Both the position numbers and the translations under genes were made by a program. 64,000 nucleotides of DNA from Pseudomonadota bacterium. GTDB taxonomy: Bacteria > Pseudomonadota > Gammaproteobacteria > Burkholderiales > Ferrovaceae. Below are positions 7,900 through 17,243 of this stretch, one piece after another (position 1 is the stretch's first letter; each line of letters begins with the position of its first letter). The stretch lies in contig JAJZEH010000007.1 of the NCBI GenBank assembly GCA_021805725.1, forward strand, positions 1 through 64,000, in the 5' to 3' direction. The notes under the pieces are model-generated. The model searched no databases and was not told the origin of the DNA. It saw only the letters and a program-made list of their open reading frames with translations.

Positions 7900-8661
7900 T
7901 CAGTGAACATCTTTCCAGTACTCGTGTTTGAGCGCTCGGGTAATCACAAAAGCCAGGGCAAGAAAAATCATGACCCCGTAACCGATGCGAATGCGCGTTT
8001 GCTGCATGGGCTCTGCCATAAAGACCAGATAATTCACCAAGTCAGCCGTGAACTGGTCGTACTCCTTGGGTGACAACTTGCCTGGCTTGGCCAATACCAG
8101 CGATGCCGCATGGTGCTCGCCCTCGCCCGGCTTTCCTTCTTCAGCCTTCAGCACCTGTTCGCCTTGCAACTCGTACAGCACGTGCGGCATGGCGACCTGG
8201 CGAAACACGAGATTATTCCATCCCGAGTCTCTTTGGTCATCACGGTAGAAAGAACGCAGATAAGTGTATAGCCAATCGGCCCCGCGCACGCGCGCTTCCA
8301 CTGATAGGTCAGGTGGCGGCACACCAAACCAGGCCTTGGCATCCTTGGGATTCAAAACCACGGTCATGTAATCCGCAATCTTGGCATCCGTCAAAATCAA
8401 GTTCTTTTTGACCTGTTCTTCTGTGAGGCCCAGTCGAGTGAGCAGATCATAACGCGCAAACTGTGCGCTGTGACAGGTCAGGCAGTAATTCATGAAATGC
8501 TGTGCGCCACGCTGCAACGAGGCCATGTCCGATGGATCGATCGGGGCATGATCGAGCTTGACGCTTGCCGGGTTGGCGAATGCACCGGACCCCGCCATTG
8601 CCAGCACCAGGGCAACCCCCCACTGGGCCGCGCGTTTTTTCCAGGAATCGATTTTCATCAT
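7900..8661 (-). CDS. petC: Cytochrome c1 of the bc1 complex
   Basis: Electron-transfer subunit of ubiquinol:cytochrome c reductase, carrying covalent haem on the periplasmic side. The 253-residue precursor has a signal peptide ending around AFANPA, the haem site C60-L-T-C63-H64, and a C-terminal anchor helix near residues 225-242 (IGYGVMIFLALAFVITRAL). The start ATG overlaps the petB stop by four bases (ATGA), so petABC is translationally coupled. Confidence 0.95.
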   Translation of the reverse strand: MMKIDSWKKRAAQWGVALVLAMAGSGAFANPASVKLDHAPIDPSDMASLQRGAQHFMNYCLTCHSAQFARYDLLTRLGLTEEQVKKNLILTDAKIADYMTVVLNPKDAKAWFGVPPPDLSVEARVRGADWLYTYLRSFYRDDQRDSGWNNLVFRQVAMPHVLYELQGEQVLKAEEGKPGEGEHHAASLVLAKPGKLSPKEYDQFTADLVNYLVFMAEPMQQTRIRIGYGVMIFLALAFVITRALKHEYWKDVH

Positions 8662-9881
8662 CCGGTCACTCGTTCAGGTACGGGCTTGGTCTTATCCAGC
8701 CGGGTATAGATTGGCATCAGGACAAAAAACCCGAAATACACCAGGGCGCAGATGCGTGAAACCGGGTTGACGTACCACAGATTGGGGTCCTGGGTACCCA
8801 TGTAGCCCAGAATCAAAAATGCCAGTACAAACAGACCCAGCGCAACTTTGTACAAGGTTCCACGGTATCGGATGGATTTGACGAGTCCGCGATCCAGCCA
8901 GGGCAGAAGGAAGAAAATGGCGACCGCCACGCCCATGGCGATGACGCCCAGCTGCTTTTGCGGTATGGCGCGCAAAATTGCATAAAACGGCGTGAAATAC
9001 CATACGGGCGAAATATGCGGCGGCGTCTTGAGCGGATCAGCGGGAATGAAATTGTTGTCTTCAAGGAAGTAGCCGCCCATCTCCGGGGAAAAGAAAATTA
9101 TCCCGAAATACACGGCCAGAAAACCCACCACCCCCATGATGTCCTTCACCGTGTAATACGGGTGGAACGGGATGCCGTCCAACGGGATACCGGTTGCCGG
9201 GTCCTTTTTCTCCTTGATTTCGATGCCATCCGGGTTGTTTGAACCCACTTCATGAAGTGCCACGATGTGCAGGAAAACCAGAATCACCAGCACCAGGGGC
9301 AATGCAATGACATGAAAGGCAAAGAAGCGATTGAGCGTGGCATCGGCGATGACGTAATCTCCGCGAATCCACAAGGCCACAGGCGGGCTAATCGCGTCCA
9401 CCAGCGAGACGATGACCTGCGCCCCCCAGTAGGACATCTGCCCCCAGGGCAGCAGATAGCCAAAGAAGGCCTCGGCCATCAAACACAGGTAAATGGCCAT
9501 CCCCAGAATCCAGATGAGTTCACGCGGTTTTCGATAGGATCCGTACATCAACCCCCGCATCATGTGCAGGTAGACCACCACAAAAAACATGGAGGCTCCC
9601 GTGGAGTGCATGTAACGGATCAACCAGCCGTAATCCACGTCTCTCATGATGTACTCAACGGAAGCAAACGCAAACCGCGCATCCGGTTTGTAGTTCATGG
9701 TGAGAAAAATGCCGGTCACGATCTGAATCACCAGCACCAACATGGCCAGTGAGCCGAAGTAGTACCAGAAGTTGAAATTTTTTGGCGCGTAATACTCAGC
9801 CAGGTGTTCCTTCCAGACGGTCGTCAATGGAAATCTTGCATCGACCCATCCCAGCAAACGAGACATTGCATTCATGCTCAA
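8658..9881 (-). CDS. petB: Cytochrome b of the bc1 complex
   Basis: The 407-residue, eight-helix membrane core of complex III, binding two b haems and the two quinone sites. Recognisable motifs include NFNFWYYFGSLAML, the helix B segment YLHMMRG, LPWGQMSYWGAQV, FHVIALPLVLV, and PEWY-like SPVWYFTPFYAILRAIPQK at the Qo site. In this protein the Qo tetrad reads PVWY rather than PEWY. It sits between petA and petC with four-base overlaps on both sides. Confidence 0.96.
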   Translation of the reverse strand: MSMNAMSRLLGWVDARFPLTTVWKEHLAEYYAPKNFNFWYYFGSLAMLVLVIQIVTGIFLTMNYKPDARFAFASVEYIMRDVDYGWLIRYMHSTGASMFFVVVYLHMMRGLMYGSYRKPRELIWILGMAIYLCLMAEAFFGYLLPWGQMSYWGAQVIVSLVDAISPPVALWIRGDYVIADATLNRFFAFHVIALPLVLVILVFLHIVALHEVGSNNPDGIEIKEKKDPATGIPLDGIPFHPYYTVKDIMGVVGFLAVYFGIIFFSPEMGGYFLEDNNFIPADPLKTPPHISPVWYFTPFYAILRAIPQKQLGVIAMGVAVAIFFLLPWLDRGLVKSIRYRGTLYKVALGLFVLAFLILGYMGTQDPNLWYVNPVSRICALVYFGFFVLMPIYTRLDKTKPVPERVTG

Positions 9882-10480
9882 GCCCCTTTCTTGTCATCGC
9901 CTACCAACAAACGGGCATTGGTGAGGAAGGTATATGGAGGAATCCGAAGATTGAGCGGTGCCGGCATCCCCTTGAACACCCGCCCGGACATGTCATATTT
10001 GGAGCCATGGCAGGGGCAGAAAAAGCCACCTGGCCAGTCGCTTCCCATGCCACTACCTTCGCCCATTTTCATTTTTTCCACGGGTGAGCAGCCCAGGTGA
10101 GTACAGATTCCAACAGCCACGAGCAGGTTGGGATGTTCGTTAGTGGCACGATTGACGTTTTTGCAATAATCGGGCTGCGTGGAATCAGCGGATTCGGGGT
10201 CACTGAGCAAGTCAGCATTTTTAGCCAATTGCGCCATCATTTCGGGGGTTCGGTTCACCACCCATATGGGCTGGCCGCGCCATTCCTGGGTAATCATCAT
10301 GCCCGGTTCCACTTTGGAAAAGTCTACTTCCACTGGACCGCCTGCGGCTCTGGCCCGGGCGCTGGGCATCATACTGAGCACGAAAGGAGTGCCCACAGCC
10401 GCAACACCAGCGGCTGCCATTGCGACAGTGGCGCCGACAAGAAACCTCCGGCGGCCAGCGTCTGATTGCGCTTCACTCAT
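9878..10480 (-). CDS. petA: Rieske iron-sulfur subunit of the bc1 complex
   Basis: Transfers electrons from quinol to cytochrome c1. The protein has 200 residues. An N-terminal twin-arginine motif (RRRFLVG) precedes a hydrophobic anchor at about 12-38, so export should be through Tat, whose genes lie 1.3 kb away. The [2Fe-2S] ligands are in C126-T-H128-LG-C131 and C155-P-C157-H158-GS, with the structural disulfide cysteines included. First gene of petABC. Upstream lies a palindrome that overlaps a TAGAAT -10 candidate. Confidence 0.96.
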   Translation of the reverse strand: MSEAQSDAGRRRFLVGATVAMAAAGVAAVGTPFVLSMMPSARARAAGGPVEVDFSKVEPGMMITQEWRGQPIWVVNRTPEMMAQLAKNADLLSDPESADSTQPDYCKNVNRATNEHPNLLVAVGICTHLGCSPVEKMKMGEGSGMGSDWPGGFFCPCHGSKYDMSGRVFKGMPAPLNLRIPPYTFLTNARLLVGDDKKGA

Positions 10481-10520
10481 GATGATTTACCTGTTTTGGG
10501 CTATATTGCTGATTTCAAAT

Positions 10521-10545
10521 GGGGGTATTCTAACAGAATGCCCCC
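10521..10545. promoter_or_regulatory. Palindrome over the predicted petABC promoter
   Basis: GGGGGTATTCT and AGAATGCCCCC form an inverted repeat (10 of 11 pairs) with a three-base centre. On the minus strand the left arm contains TAGAAT (10532-10527), a plausible -10 for petA 47 bases downstream. Position and symmetry suggest an operator. A weak terminator-like fold is the alternative. Confidence 0.4.
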
Positions 10546-10566
10546 TAAAGCTTAAGTTCGGCAGTG

Positions 10567-10590
10567 GATGCCCCCTGCCGCGGGGTATTC
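10567..10590. promoter_or_regulatory. Second pair of GGGG(T/C)ATTC half-sites before htrA
   Basis: GGATGCCCCC (10567-10576 region) and GGGGTATTC (10582-10590) repeat the half-site of the petA palindrome, with GGGGTATTC recurring exactly 60 bp from its first copy. The right half-site lies where the -35 of an htrA promoter would be if TATCAT at 10609-10614 is the -10. Inference from pattern only. Confidence 0.3.
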
Positions 10591-10645
10591 ATGTTGCATT
10601 GCGGCGGCTATCATACCGTTCAGCCTTCCCAGGATTATTGATCTA

Positions 10646-11812
10646 ATGCAAAAGCTTTGGCTCGTCTTTGCTCAATCCGTCACCATCTGTCTGGGGGTTC
10701 TGTTCGTCGCGACCCTGTTCAAACATGACCTGCTTCCGGGTAGAACAGATTTGGGCACCCTGCACGAAGTTGTGCGCGAAAACGGTGCCGCCCCCGCCGA
10801 CTCCTTCCGGGATGCGGCGCGCAAGGCCATGCCCTCCGTCGTCAATATTTTCACAAGCAAGGAAGTTCGCTCCCGCCATCCCGCCATCGTTCCCGACAAT
10901 CCCGAACTCCGGCGCTTTTTTGGTGATAATCTCCCCCCCGAAACCCATCAGCAACTGAGCCTGGGATCTGGAGTCATCGTCCTTGCCGACGGCTACATTC
11001 TGACCAACGATCACGTCATAGACGGCGCCCAGGAAATCCAGGTGGCGCTGTCTGACGGCAGAACCGTCAAGGCCGAACTGGTGGGCGCCGATCCTGAAAC
11101 CGACATTGCAGTGCTTCGGGTCAACCTCAAGGGGCTTCCGGCCATCACTTTTGGCTCATCCGATCAGGTCAAGGTCGGCGACATTGCGCTGGCCATCGGC
11201 AATCCTTTCGGAGTTGGCGAAACAGTCACCATGGGCATCATCAGCGCCTTGGGCCGTAGCCGATTGGGCATCAACACCTTTGAGAATTTCATACAGACGG
11301 ATGCCGCCATCAACCCGGGCAACTCTGGTGGTGCGCTGGTGGACGTTTCCGGCAACCTGATCGGCATCAACAGCGCCATCTACTCCAAAACCGGGGGCTC
11401 GCAAGGCATCGGATTCAGCATTCCGGTCAGCATCGCCAAAAACGTCATGGAAGAAATCATCAAAACCGGCAGCGTCACACGCGGCTGGATCGGCGTTGAG
11501 GTTCAGGACATCACGCCGGAGCTCGCAGAATCCTTCCGACTGGACAAGCCCACCGGCGCCTTGATCTCGTCCGTACTGAAGGGCGGACCAGCAGAAAAAT
11601 CAGGGGTCAAGCCAGGCGACGTGCTGGTGGAGGTCAACGGTGAGCCCATCCAGGATTCACAGGAAATGCTCAATCACGTTGCGGCTCTGAAGCCGGCGCA
11701 AAACGCCCGGTTCAAGGTGATTCGCAATCACCAGGCGATGGTGTTCACGGTCACCGTCGGCAAGCGCCCCAAGGGCACGATCAAGAATCTGGATGAGGAA
11801 GAGGATCAGTAG
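10646..11812 (+). CDS. Membrane-anchored HtrA/DegS-like serine protease
   Basis: A periplasmic trypsin-like protease, probably in envelope stress sensing or protein quality control. The 388-residue protein has an uncleaved-looking N-terminal helix (5-26), a protease domain with catalytic H123 (ILTNDHVI), D153 (ETDIAV) and S227 (NPGNSGGAL), and a single PDZ domain at about 285-375. One PDZ plus an anchor resembles DegS/AlgW rather than DegP/DegQ. I chose the ATG at 10646 with AGGA upstream. The longer reading lacks a signal. The 3' end overlaps convergent tatC by 32 bases. Confidence 0.9.
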   Translation: MQKLWLVFAQSVTICLGVLFVATLFKHDLLPGRTDLGTLHEVVRENGAAPADSFRDAARKAMPSVVNIFTSKEVRSRHPAIVPDNPELRRFFGDNLPPETHQQLSLGSGVIVLADGYILTNDHVIDGAQEIQVALSDGRTVKAELVGADPETDIAVLRVNLKGLPAITFGSSDQVKVGDIALAIGNPFGVGETVTMGIISALGRSRLGINTFENFIQTDAAINPGNSGGALVDVSGNLIGINSAIYSKTGGSQGIGFSIPVSIAKNVMEEIIKTGSVTRGWIGVEVQDITPELAESFRLDKPTGALISSVLKGGPAEKSGVKPGDVLVEVNGEPIQDSQEMLNHVAALKPAQNARFKVIRNHQAMVFTVTVGKRPKGTIKNLDEEEDQ

Positions 11813-12536
11813 TCGTCGAAGCCATACGGCTTGCCACCAGTATGCCAAGCTCGTACAGAAGCCAGAGCGGAACGGCCAGCAAGGTCTGTGAAACCGCATC
11901 GGGCGGGGTGAAAATCGCACCGAGTATGAATGCGCCCACGATGACGTAACGCCGTGCATCGCGCAGTTGCCTGACCGTGAGCACCCCCAGCTTGACCAGC
12001 AGCACCACCGCCACGGGGGTTTCGAATGCCAGACCGAACGCCAGAAACATGTTGATGACAAACCCCAGATACTTCTCGATGTCCGTCATGATTTCCACGC
12101 CCTGGGGTGCCGTGCTCGTGATGAATCCGAACACGAAGGGGAACACTGCAAAGTAGGCAAAAGTCATCCCGCAATAAAACAGCACGGTGCTGGTGACGAT
12201 CAAGGGCAGGGCCATGCGCTTTTCATGGGAGTACAACCCGGGCGCAACGAATCCCCACACCTGATAGAGCACGTAGGGCAGCGCGAGCAGGAACGCAATC
12301 AGGCCCGCCACCTTCATCGGTACGAAAAAAGGCGTCGTGACTTCCGTGGCGATCATGTGCCCACCCGCCGGCATCTTGCTCAAGAGGGGCAAGGCAAGCC
12401 AGGTATAGAGCGTATTGGCAAACGGCAACAGACATAGAAACACGCCAAACACGGCCACCACGGCACGAACCAGACGACTGCGCAATTCCACCAGATGGGA
12501 AATGAATTCCTGGACTGCTCCTGTCTCTTCGGTCAC
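11781..12536 (-). CDS. tatC: Sec-independent protein translocase TatC
   Basis: The six-helix receptor of the twin-arginine export system, which recognises RR signal peptides. 251 residues. Family marks are FISHLVELRSRLVRAV at the N-terminus, the acidic periplasmic loop region, PFVFGFITS, and FGLAFETPVAVVLLV. The start overlaps tatB by four bases. The likely local client is the Rieske protein. The tail runs 32 bases into the end of the convergent protease gene. Confidence 0.96.
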   Translation of the reverse strand: MTEETGAVQEFISHLVELRSRLVRAVVAVFGVFLCLLPFANTLYTWLALPLLSKMPAGGHMIATEVTTPFFVPMKVAGLIAFLLALPYVLYQVWGFVAPGLYSHEKRMALPLIVTSTVLFYCGMTFAYFAVFPFVFGFITSTAPQGVEIMTDIEKYLGFVINMFLAFGLAFETPVAVVLLVKLGVLTVRQLRDARRYVIVGAFILGAIFTPPDAVSQTLLAVPLWLLYELGILVASRMASTTTDPLPHPDS

Positions 12537-13033
12537 GACGCCTCCGGCCCGGCGGCGCTCTCAGGGGCCTGGGGCTTCAGAGGGGGCGCCATGGGCCTGC
12601 TGCGCAAAGGTGCGTTTGGGCGCGCGCTGAAGGGATCACCGCCCATCGGCATCTGCAAGGGTTCCAGGGGAAGCGGCATCTGTGCCGCGTTGGGGTCCGG
12701 TACTGTTGCCGAGGCAGGGGACGGGGTTTCCAGCGCCCGGTCCAGGTCTGACAATGCTGCCGGGCTGTTGAGCATTTTCTCGGCCTCCTGGGACGACGTC
12801 GTTACCTGCCGTTCCGCTTCGCGTGCCGCTTCATTCATTTTTTTGTGGAGTTCGGTCAACTCCGACTGCTGGATTTCGCGATCGATCTCCGCCTTCACGG
12901 TCAGTGCATAACGCCGAAACCGGCCCAGCAGGATCCCGGCGGTCCGGGCTACTTTGGGAAGCCGTTCGGGACCAATGGCTATCAGGGCCACGACCCCGAT
13001 CAGGCCGATTTCGGAAACACTAAAATCCAGCAT
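12533..13033 (-). CDS. tatB: Sec-independent protein translocase TatB
   Basis: Partner of TatC in the substrate receptor. 166 residues: one short N-terminal helix followed by the family motif GPERLPKVARTAG, an amphipathic helix, then a charged coiled-coil-like region and a Pro-rich, probably disordered tail. Gene order tatA-tatB-tatC with a 28-base gap to tatA and a four-base overlap with tatC. Confidence 0.94.
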   Translation of the reverse strand: MLDFSVSEIGLIGVVALIAIGPERLPKVARTAGILLGRFRRYALTVKAEIDREIQQSELTELHKKMNEAAREAERQVTTSSQEAEKMLNSPAALSDLDRALETPSPASATVPDPNAAQMPLPLEPLQMPMGGDPFSARPNAPLRSRPMAPPLKPQAPESAAGPEAS

Positions 13034-13061
13034 GGGTCAACGCAAGGTCTGCCGCTCCGGG

Positions 13062-13301
13062 TCAGGAGTGGGTCTTTTCCTGCGTCTTTACCTCGACATT
13101 GGAAGCGATGGATTTTTCTTCCAGCGGTTTTTTCTCTTCACCCTTGTCCTCCGCTGCCGCGTTACCGGCCATGCCTTCCTTGAAGCTCTTCACAGCGCCT
13201 CCCAGGTCGGCCCCGATGTTGCGCAATTTTTTGGTACCAAACACCAGCACCACAATCAGCAAAATCAGCAACAAGTGCTGAATGGTAAATAAATCACCCA
13301 T
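13062..13301 (-). CDS. tatA: Sec-independent protein translocase TatA
   Basis: The 79-residue pore-forming component: a single membrane helix ([13 protein letters not shown]), the hinge [10 protein letters not shown], an amphipathic helix ([13 protein letters not shown]) and a highly charged tail. GGGAGGT-like sequence 8-10 bases upstream of the ATG is a good ribosome site. Distinguished from TatB by length and by FGTKKLR. Confidence 0.95.
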   Translation of the reverse strand: MGDLFTIQHLLLILLIVVLVFGTKKLRNIGADLGGAVKSFKEGMAGNAAAEDKGEEKKPLEEKSIASNVEVKTQEKTHS

Positions 13302-13330
13302 AGTAATGACCTCCCGAAACGCCTCCGGCG

Positions 13331-13687
13331 TTATTCCTTGTTGAGTAACGTTGTCATGGAATGGGGCTTGCCGCCACCTATCACATGAACATGCAGGTGA
13401 TACACCTCCTGGCCTCCGCCCCGACCGGTATTGATCATGGTGCGAAACCCATCGGAAAGACCCTGTTCAGTCGCCAGTTTTGGAGCCAGCAACAGAATTT
13501 TGCCCAACAGCGCCTGATCCCCGGAATGACACTGGATCAGGGAATCCACATGCTTTTTTGGAACGATCATGAAGTGAACCGGGGCCACTGGATGGATATC
13601 ATGAAATGCAAAGACATCCTCATCTTCATAAACCTTCCTGCTGGGCAGTTCTCCCTTGCTGATCCTGCAAAAAATGCAATCGCTCAC
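13331..13687 (-). CDS. HIT family purine nucleoside phosphoramidase (HinT-like)
   Basis: The 118-residue protein belongs to the histidine triad superfamily, with the active-site HLHVHVIGG near the C-terminus and the N-terminal [13 protein letters not shown], where CxxC resembles the zinc-binding pair of HinT proteins. HinT enzymes cleave P-N bonds of adenosine phosphoramidates. It overlaps hisE by four bases and precedes tatA, its conserved place in betaproteobacteria. The metabolic reason for that linkage is unknown. Confidence 0.9.
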   Translation of the reverse strand: MSDCIFCRISKGELPSRKVYEDEDVFAFHDIHPVAPVHFMIVPKKHVDSLIQCHSGDQALLGKILLLAPKLATEQGLSDGFRTMINTGRGGGQEVYHLHVHVIGGGKPHSMTTLLNKE

Positions 13688-14025
13688 GATGTGGCATCCT
13701 GACGGTTACGCATGGCCTTTTCCTCGATCCCCGAAATTCCCTCGCGCCGCGCCAGTTCCGCGAGCACATCGCGGGGCGCCAGTCCCAGATGGGCCAATAG
13801 TATCAGCGAGTGAAACCAGAGATCGGCTGTTTCCCGAACGACATGCAGTCTATCACCGTCCTTGGCCGCCAGAATGGTTTCCAAGGCTTCCTCTCCCACC
13901 TTGCGTGCGATCGCATCCAGGCCCTTGCCATACAGCGCGGCCACATAGGAACCATCCGGATCAGCCCCTTTCCGGCTTTCCAGCATGGCGCTCAGGCGTT
14001 CGAGAATGTCGTGATTGTTCTCCAC
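13684..14025 (-). CDS. hisE: Phosphoribosyl-ATP pyrophosphatase
   Basis: Second step of histidine synthesis: PR-ATP to PR-AMP. 113 residues of the all-alpha MazG-like fold, with the metal-binding [13 protein letters not shown] and [14 protein letters not shown] segments. Encoded separately from hisI, unlike the fused enterobacterial HisIE. Ten bases after hisI, overlapping the HIT gene at its end. Confidence 0.94.
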   Translation of the reverse strand: MENNHDILERLSAMLESRKGADPDGSYVAALYGKGLDAIARKVGEEALETILAAKDGDRLHVVRETADLWFHSLILLAHLGLAPRDVLAELARREGISGIEEKAMRNRQDATS

Positions 14026-14034
14026 TTAAGGCCC

Positions 14035-14421
14035 TCAACGCTTGTAAATTCTGGTTGGATCTTTCAAAACGGGGTCGGTTTCCACCCAGACCCCCTGCTC
14101 AAGGCGTCTGAAAAAGCAGCGTACCCGTCCAGTGTGACAGGCGATCCCCCCAACCTGTTCCACCTTGAGCAATACCACGTCACCATCGCAGTCCAGCCGA
14201 ACTTCGCGAACCCTCTGCAGGTGCCCGGATTCCTCACCCTTATGCCAAAGCTTTCCGCGCGAGCGCGACCAGTAAACCGCCTCGCCAGACGACACGGTTT
14301 GCTGAAGCGCCTCGCGATTCATCCAGGCCAGCATCAGCACATCGCCGCTGACGGCATCCTGGGCAATCGCCGGTACCAGCCCTCCGGCATCCCAATGTAC
14401 GGTATCCAGCCATTCTGTCAC
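14035..14421 (-). CDS. hisI: Phosphoribosyl-AMP cyclohydrolase
   Basis: Third step: opens the adenine ring of PR-AMP. The 128-residue monofunctional enzyme has [29 protein letters not shown] and the metal-binding DCDGD and [10 protein letters not shown] motifs with conserved cysteines. It overlaps hisF by four bases. Confidence 0.95.
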   Translation of the reverse strand: MTEWLDTVHWDAGGLVPAIAQDAVSGDVLMLAWMNREALQQTVSSGEAVYWSRSRGKLWHKGEESGHLQRVREVRLDCDGDVVLLKVEQVGGIACHTGRVRCFFRRLEQGVWVETDPVLKDPTRIYKR

Positions 14422-15182
14422 AAGCGCACCTCGATTCCTTGGGCTGCCATGAAATCCTTGGCTTGGCGCACCGTGTATTCGCCGTAGTGAAAAATGCTGG
14501 CCGCCAATACGGCATCGGCCCCTCCCTTGAGGATTCCGTCACACAGGTGCTGCAGGTTGCCCACACCACCGCTGGCGATCACGGGCACGCCCACGGCATC
14601 CGCAACGGCGCGGGTCAGCTCAAGGTCGAAGCCTTCCTTGGTACCATCACGGTTCATGCTGGTCAGCAATATTTCGCCTGCACCAAGCCTGGCGGACTCT
14701 TCAGCCCAGGCCACTGCATCCAGCCCCGTGGCATTTCTACCGCCGTGCGTGAAAACGCCCCATCCTGAAGCGGTATCCGCCCGTTTGGCATCAATCGCCA
14801 CAACGATGCATTGCGATCCAAAACGGCCAGCGGCTTCGGCGATCAACTCTGGATTCAGTATGGCCGAGGTGTTCATGCTGACCTTGTCCGCACCGGCATT
14901 GAGCAGCCTGCGCACATCCGCGACTTCGCGCACCCCACCCCCCACGGTGAGCGGAATGAAAACCTGCGCAGAAACCGCCTCGATGATGGGGATGATCAGA
15001 CCTCGTCCGTCCGAGCTTGCGGTAATGTCGAGGAAGGTGACCTCATCCGCACCCTGCTCGTCATAGCGACGCGCAATCTCCACCGGATCTCCGGCGTCCC
15101 TCAGGCCGACAAAATTGATGCCTTTGACGACACGCCCTGCATTGACATCCAGACATGGAATAATGCGTTTGGCCAAACCCAT
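14418..15182 (-). CDS. hisF: Imidazole glycerol phosphate synthase, cyclase subunit
   Basis: A (beta/alpha)8 barrel of 254 residues that uses ammonia from HisH to form IGP and AICAR. Start [21 protein letters not shown] with the first catalytic Asp (CLDV), and the second barrel half with [13 protein letters not shown] (second catalytic Asp) and [13 protein letters not shown]. Three bases separate it from hisA, its evolutionary paralogue. Confidence 0.96.
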   Translation of the reverse strand: MGLAKRIIPCLDVNAGRVVKGINFVGLRDAGDPVEIARRYDEQGADEVTFLDITASSDGRGLIIPIIEAVSAQVFIPLTVGGGVREVADVRRLLNAGADKVSMNTSAILNPELIAEAAGRFGSQCIVVAIDAKRADTASGWGVFTHGGRNATGLDAVAWAEESARLGAGEILLTSMNRDGTKEGFDLELTRAVADAVGVPVIASGGVGNLQHLCDGILKGGADAVLAASIFHYGEYTVRQAKDFMAAQGIEVRL

Positions 15183-15185
15183 AGG

Positions 15186-15944
15186 TCAGCGCTCGCCTGT
15201 GACCGGGCGTGACAAACTGATGGCGAGTTGATTGGCCTCGGCAAAATCAAGGGTCCCTTCGTAAATGGCCCGCCCGGTAATTGCCCCCATGATGCCCTCA
15301 AACTCCACCTCACAAAGCGCCCGAACGTCTTCCAGACCCGTAATGCCTCCGCTGGCAATGACCGGGATTGTCAGCGAGCGCGCCAGTGCCACCGTGGCCG
15401 GAATGTTGACCCCGCTCAGCATGCCATCACGGCCGATATCGGTATAAATGACGGCTTCAACGCCGTAATCCTGAAAACGCCGCGCCAGATCCACCACCTC
15501 ATGCCCCGTCAGTTTGGACCAGCCATCCACCGCCACCTTGCCGTCGCGCGCATCGAGTCCCACCATGATGTGGCCTGGAAAGGCATCGCAGGCTTCGTGG
15601 AGAAACCCCGGGTTTTTGACCGCTGCCGTACCGATGATGACCTCCGATACGCCACTGTCCAGATAGCGTTCGATGATGTCGAGGGTGCGGATGCCCCCCC
15701 CCAACTGCACCGGGATTTCACCATTGACCTCATCCACGATTTCGCGCATGGCCCGCTCGTTGACCGGCTTTCCTGCAAACGCGCCATTGAGGTCCACCAG
15801 ATGCAGACGCTGCGCCCCCTGTTCGAGCCAATGTCGCGCCATTTGTGCGGGTTCTTCGGAAAACACGGTGGCTTCTTCCATCAGGCCTTGTCGCAACCGG
15901 ACACAGCGGCCATCTTTGAGATCAATAGCAGGAATCAGGATCAT
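15186..15944 (-). CDS. hisA: ProFAR isomerase
   Basis: The 252-residue TIM-barrel enzyme isomerises the aminoaldose ProFAR to PRFAR. Key features are the start [17 protein letters not shown] with the catalytic Asp, [24 protein letters not shown] with the second Asp, and [12 protein letters not shown]. It follows hisH by eight bases. Confidence 0.96.
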   Translation of the reverse strand: MILIPAIDLKDGRCVRLRQGLMEEATVFSEEPAQMARHWLEQGAQRLHLVDLNGAFAGKPVNERAMREIVDEVNGEIPVQLGGGIRTLDIIERYLDSGVSEVIIGTAAVKNPGFLHEACDAFPGHIMVGLDARDGKVAVDGWSKLTGHEVVDLARRFQDYGVEAVIYTDIGRDGMLSGVNIPATVALARSLTIPVIASGGITGLEDVRALCEVEFEGIMGAITGRAIYEGTLDFAEANQLAISLSRPVTGER

Positions 15945-15952
15945 GGTAAAAC

Positions 15953-16591
15953 TCAGGGCTTCCAGTGAACGAAATTGCCAAGCAGCGCGAGTCCGGGCAA
16001 GGCACTCTTTTCCGGGTGAAACTGCACGGCGAAAATATTGTCCCGCGCCACGGCACAGGTGAAATCAAAGGCATAGCGAGTACTTGCCGCGCCGATGCCG
16101 GAATCGTGTTCCTGCACATAATAGCTGTGCACGAAGTAGAAGCGCGCACCTTGGGGAATACCTGACCACATGGCGTGATTTCCGGATTGGTTCACTTCGT
16201 TCCAGCCCATATGCGGCACTTTGAGCCGCTGCCCTGCAGGAGAAAACATCCGGTCGTCCGGAAACCGGCGCACATGCCCGGAGAGTATCCCCAGCCCCGG
16301 AGTCGGTCCTTCTTCAGACGATTCAAACAACATCTGAAGCCCGATGCATAGCCCAAGAAACGGTTTGGTCTGGGCTGCCTCCCGAACGGGTTGGCGCAAA
16401 TGGCGCCGGTCCAACTCGCGCATACAGTCCGGCATTGCACCTTGGCCAGGAAACACAACCCGCTCCGCCGCCCTCACGCGATCGGGGTCGCCCGTGATTT
16501 CCACAGTCGCGCCCGGAGCCACATGTTCCAGCGCTTTGGCCACGGAACGCAGGTTGCCCATTCCGTAGTCAATCACTGCGATATGAGTCAC
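15953..16591 (-). CDS. hisH: Imidazole glycerol phosphate synthase, glutaminase subunit
   Basis: A class I amidotransferase that hydrolyses glutamine and channels ammonia to HisF. 212 residues. It has [18 protein letters not shown], the nucleophile elbow [10 protein letters not shown], and the catalytic His/Glu pair in [10 protein letters not shown]. Confidence 0.96.
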   Translation of the reverse strand: MTHIAVIDYGMGNLRSVAKALEHVAPGATVEITGDPDRVRAAERVVFPGQGAMPDCMRELDRRHLRQPVREAAQTKPFLGLCIGLQMLFESSEEGPTPGLGILSGHVRRFPDDRMFSPAGQRLKVPHMGWNEVNQSGNHAMWSGIPQGARFYFVHSYYVQEHDSGIGAASTRYAFDFTCAVARDNIFAVQFHPEKSALPGLALLGNFVHWKP

Positions 16592-16607
16592 GGCAGATCC
16601 CTGACGT

Positions 16608-17195
16608 TCAAAGCAAACCTTTGGTGGAAGGCGTCACGCCGGCAGTCCTGGGGTCCATTTCGACGGCAGCGCGCAACGCCCGGCCAAACGCCTTGAATAC
16701 CGTTTCGGCCTGATGATGTGCATTGCGACCCTTGAGGTTGTCCACATGGAGCGTCAGATGCGCGTGATTGACGAAACCCTGAAAGAATTCATGGAACAGG
16801 TCCACGTCGAATTCGCCAATACGCGCCCTGCTGAACGGAACATCGAAAAACAACCCGGGGCGCCCAGACAGGTCGATGGCCACCCGCGACAGGGCTTCAT
16901 CCAGGGGGATGACTGCGTGGCCGTAACGGCGCACGCCCTTTTTGTCCCCGATGGCTTGTGCGAAGGCCTGCCCCAGCGTGATGCCGATATCTTCCACGCT
17001 GTGATGCGCGTCAATGTGCAAGTCGCCCTTGCAATGTACCGCGAGATCGATCAGGCCATGTCGCGCAACCTGGTCCAGCATGTGATCCAGAAACGGAATG
17101 CCGGTATCAAGCCGCGACAATCCTGAACCATCAAGGTTGATATCTGCGGTAATTTGGGTTTCGAGTGTGTTGCGTGTGATCTGCGCCGATCGCAT
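16608..17195 (-). CDS. hisB: Imidazoleglycerol-phosphate dehydratase
   Basis: Dehydrates IGP to imidazole acetol phosphate. The 195-residue protein is the dehydratase alone, without the phosphatase domain of the enterobacterial fusion, so a separate histidinol phosphatase must be encoded elsewhere. Manganese-binding HHSVEDIGI and DAHHSVE-type repeats are visible ([11 protein letters not shown] and [12 protein letters not shown]). Confidence 0.96.
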   Translation of the reverse strand: MRSAQITRNTLETQITADINLDGSGLSRLDTGIPFLDHMLDQVARHGLIDLAVHCKGDLHIDAHHSVEDIGITLGQAFAQAIGDKKGVRRYGHAVIPLDEALSRVAIDLSGRPGLFFDVPFSRARIGEFDVDLFHEFFQGFVNHAHLTLHVDNLKGRNAHHQAETVFKAFGRALRAAVEMDPRTAGVTPSTKGLL

Positions 17196-17243
17196 GGGAT
17201 GGCCTGAAGGTATTTGGTTAAGCCGCTGGTTGCAATAACAGGT

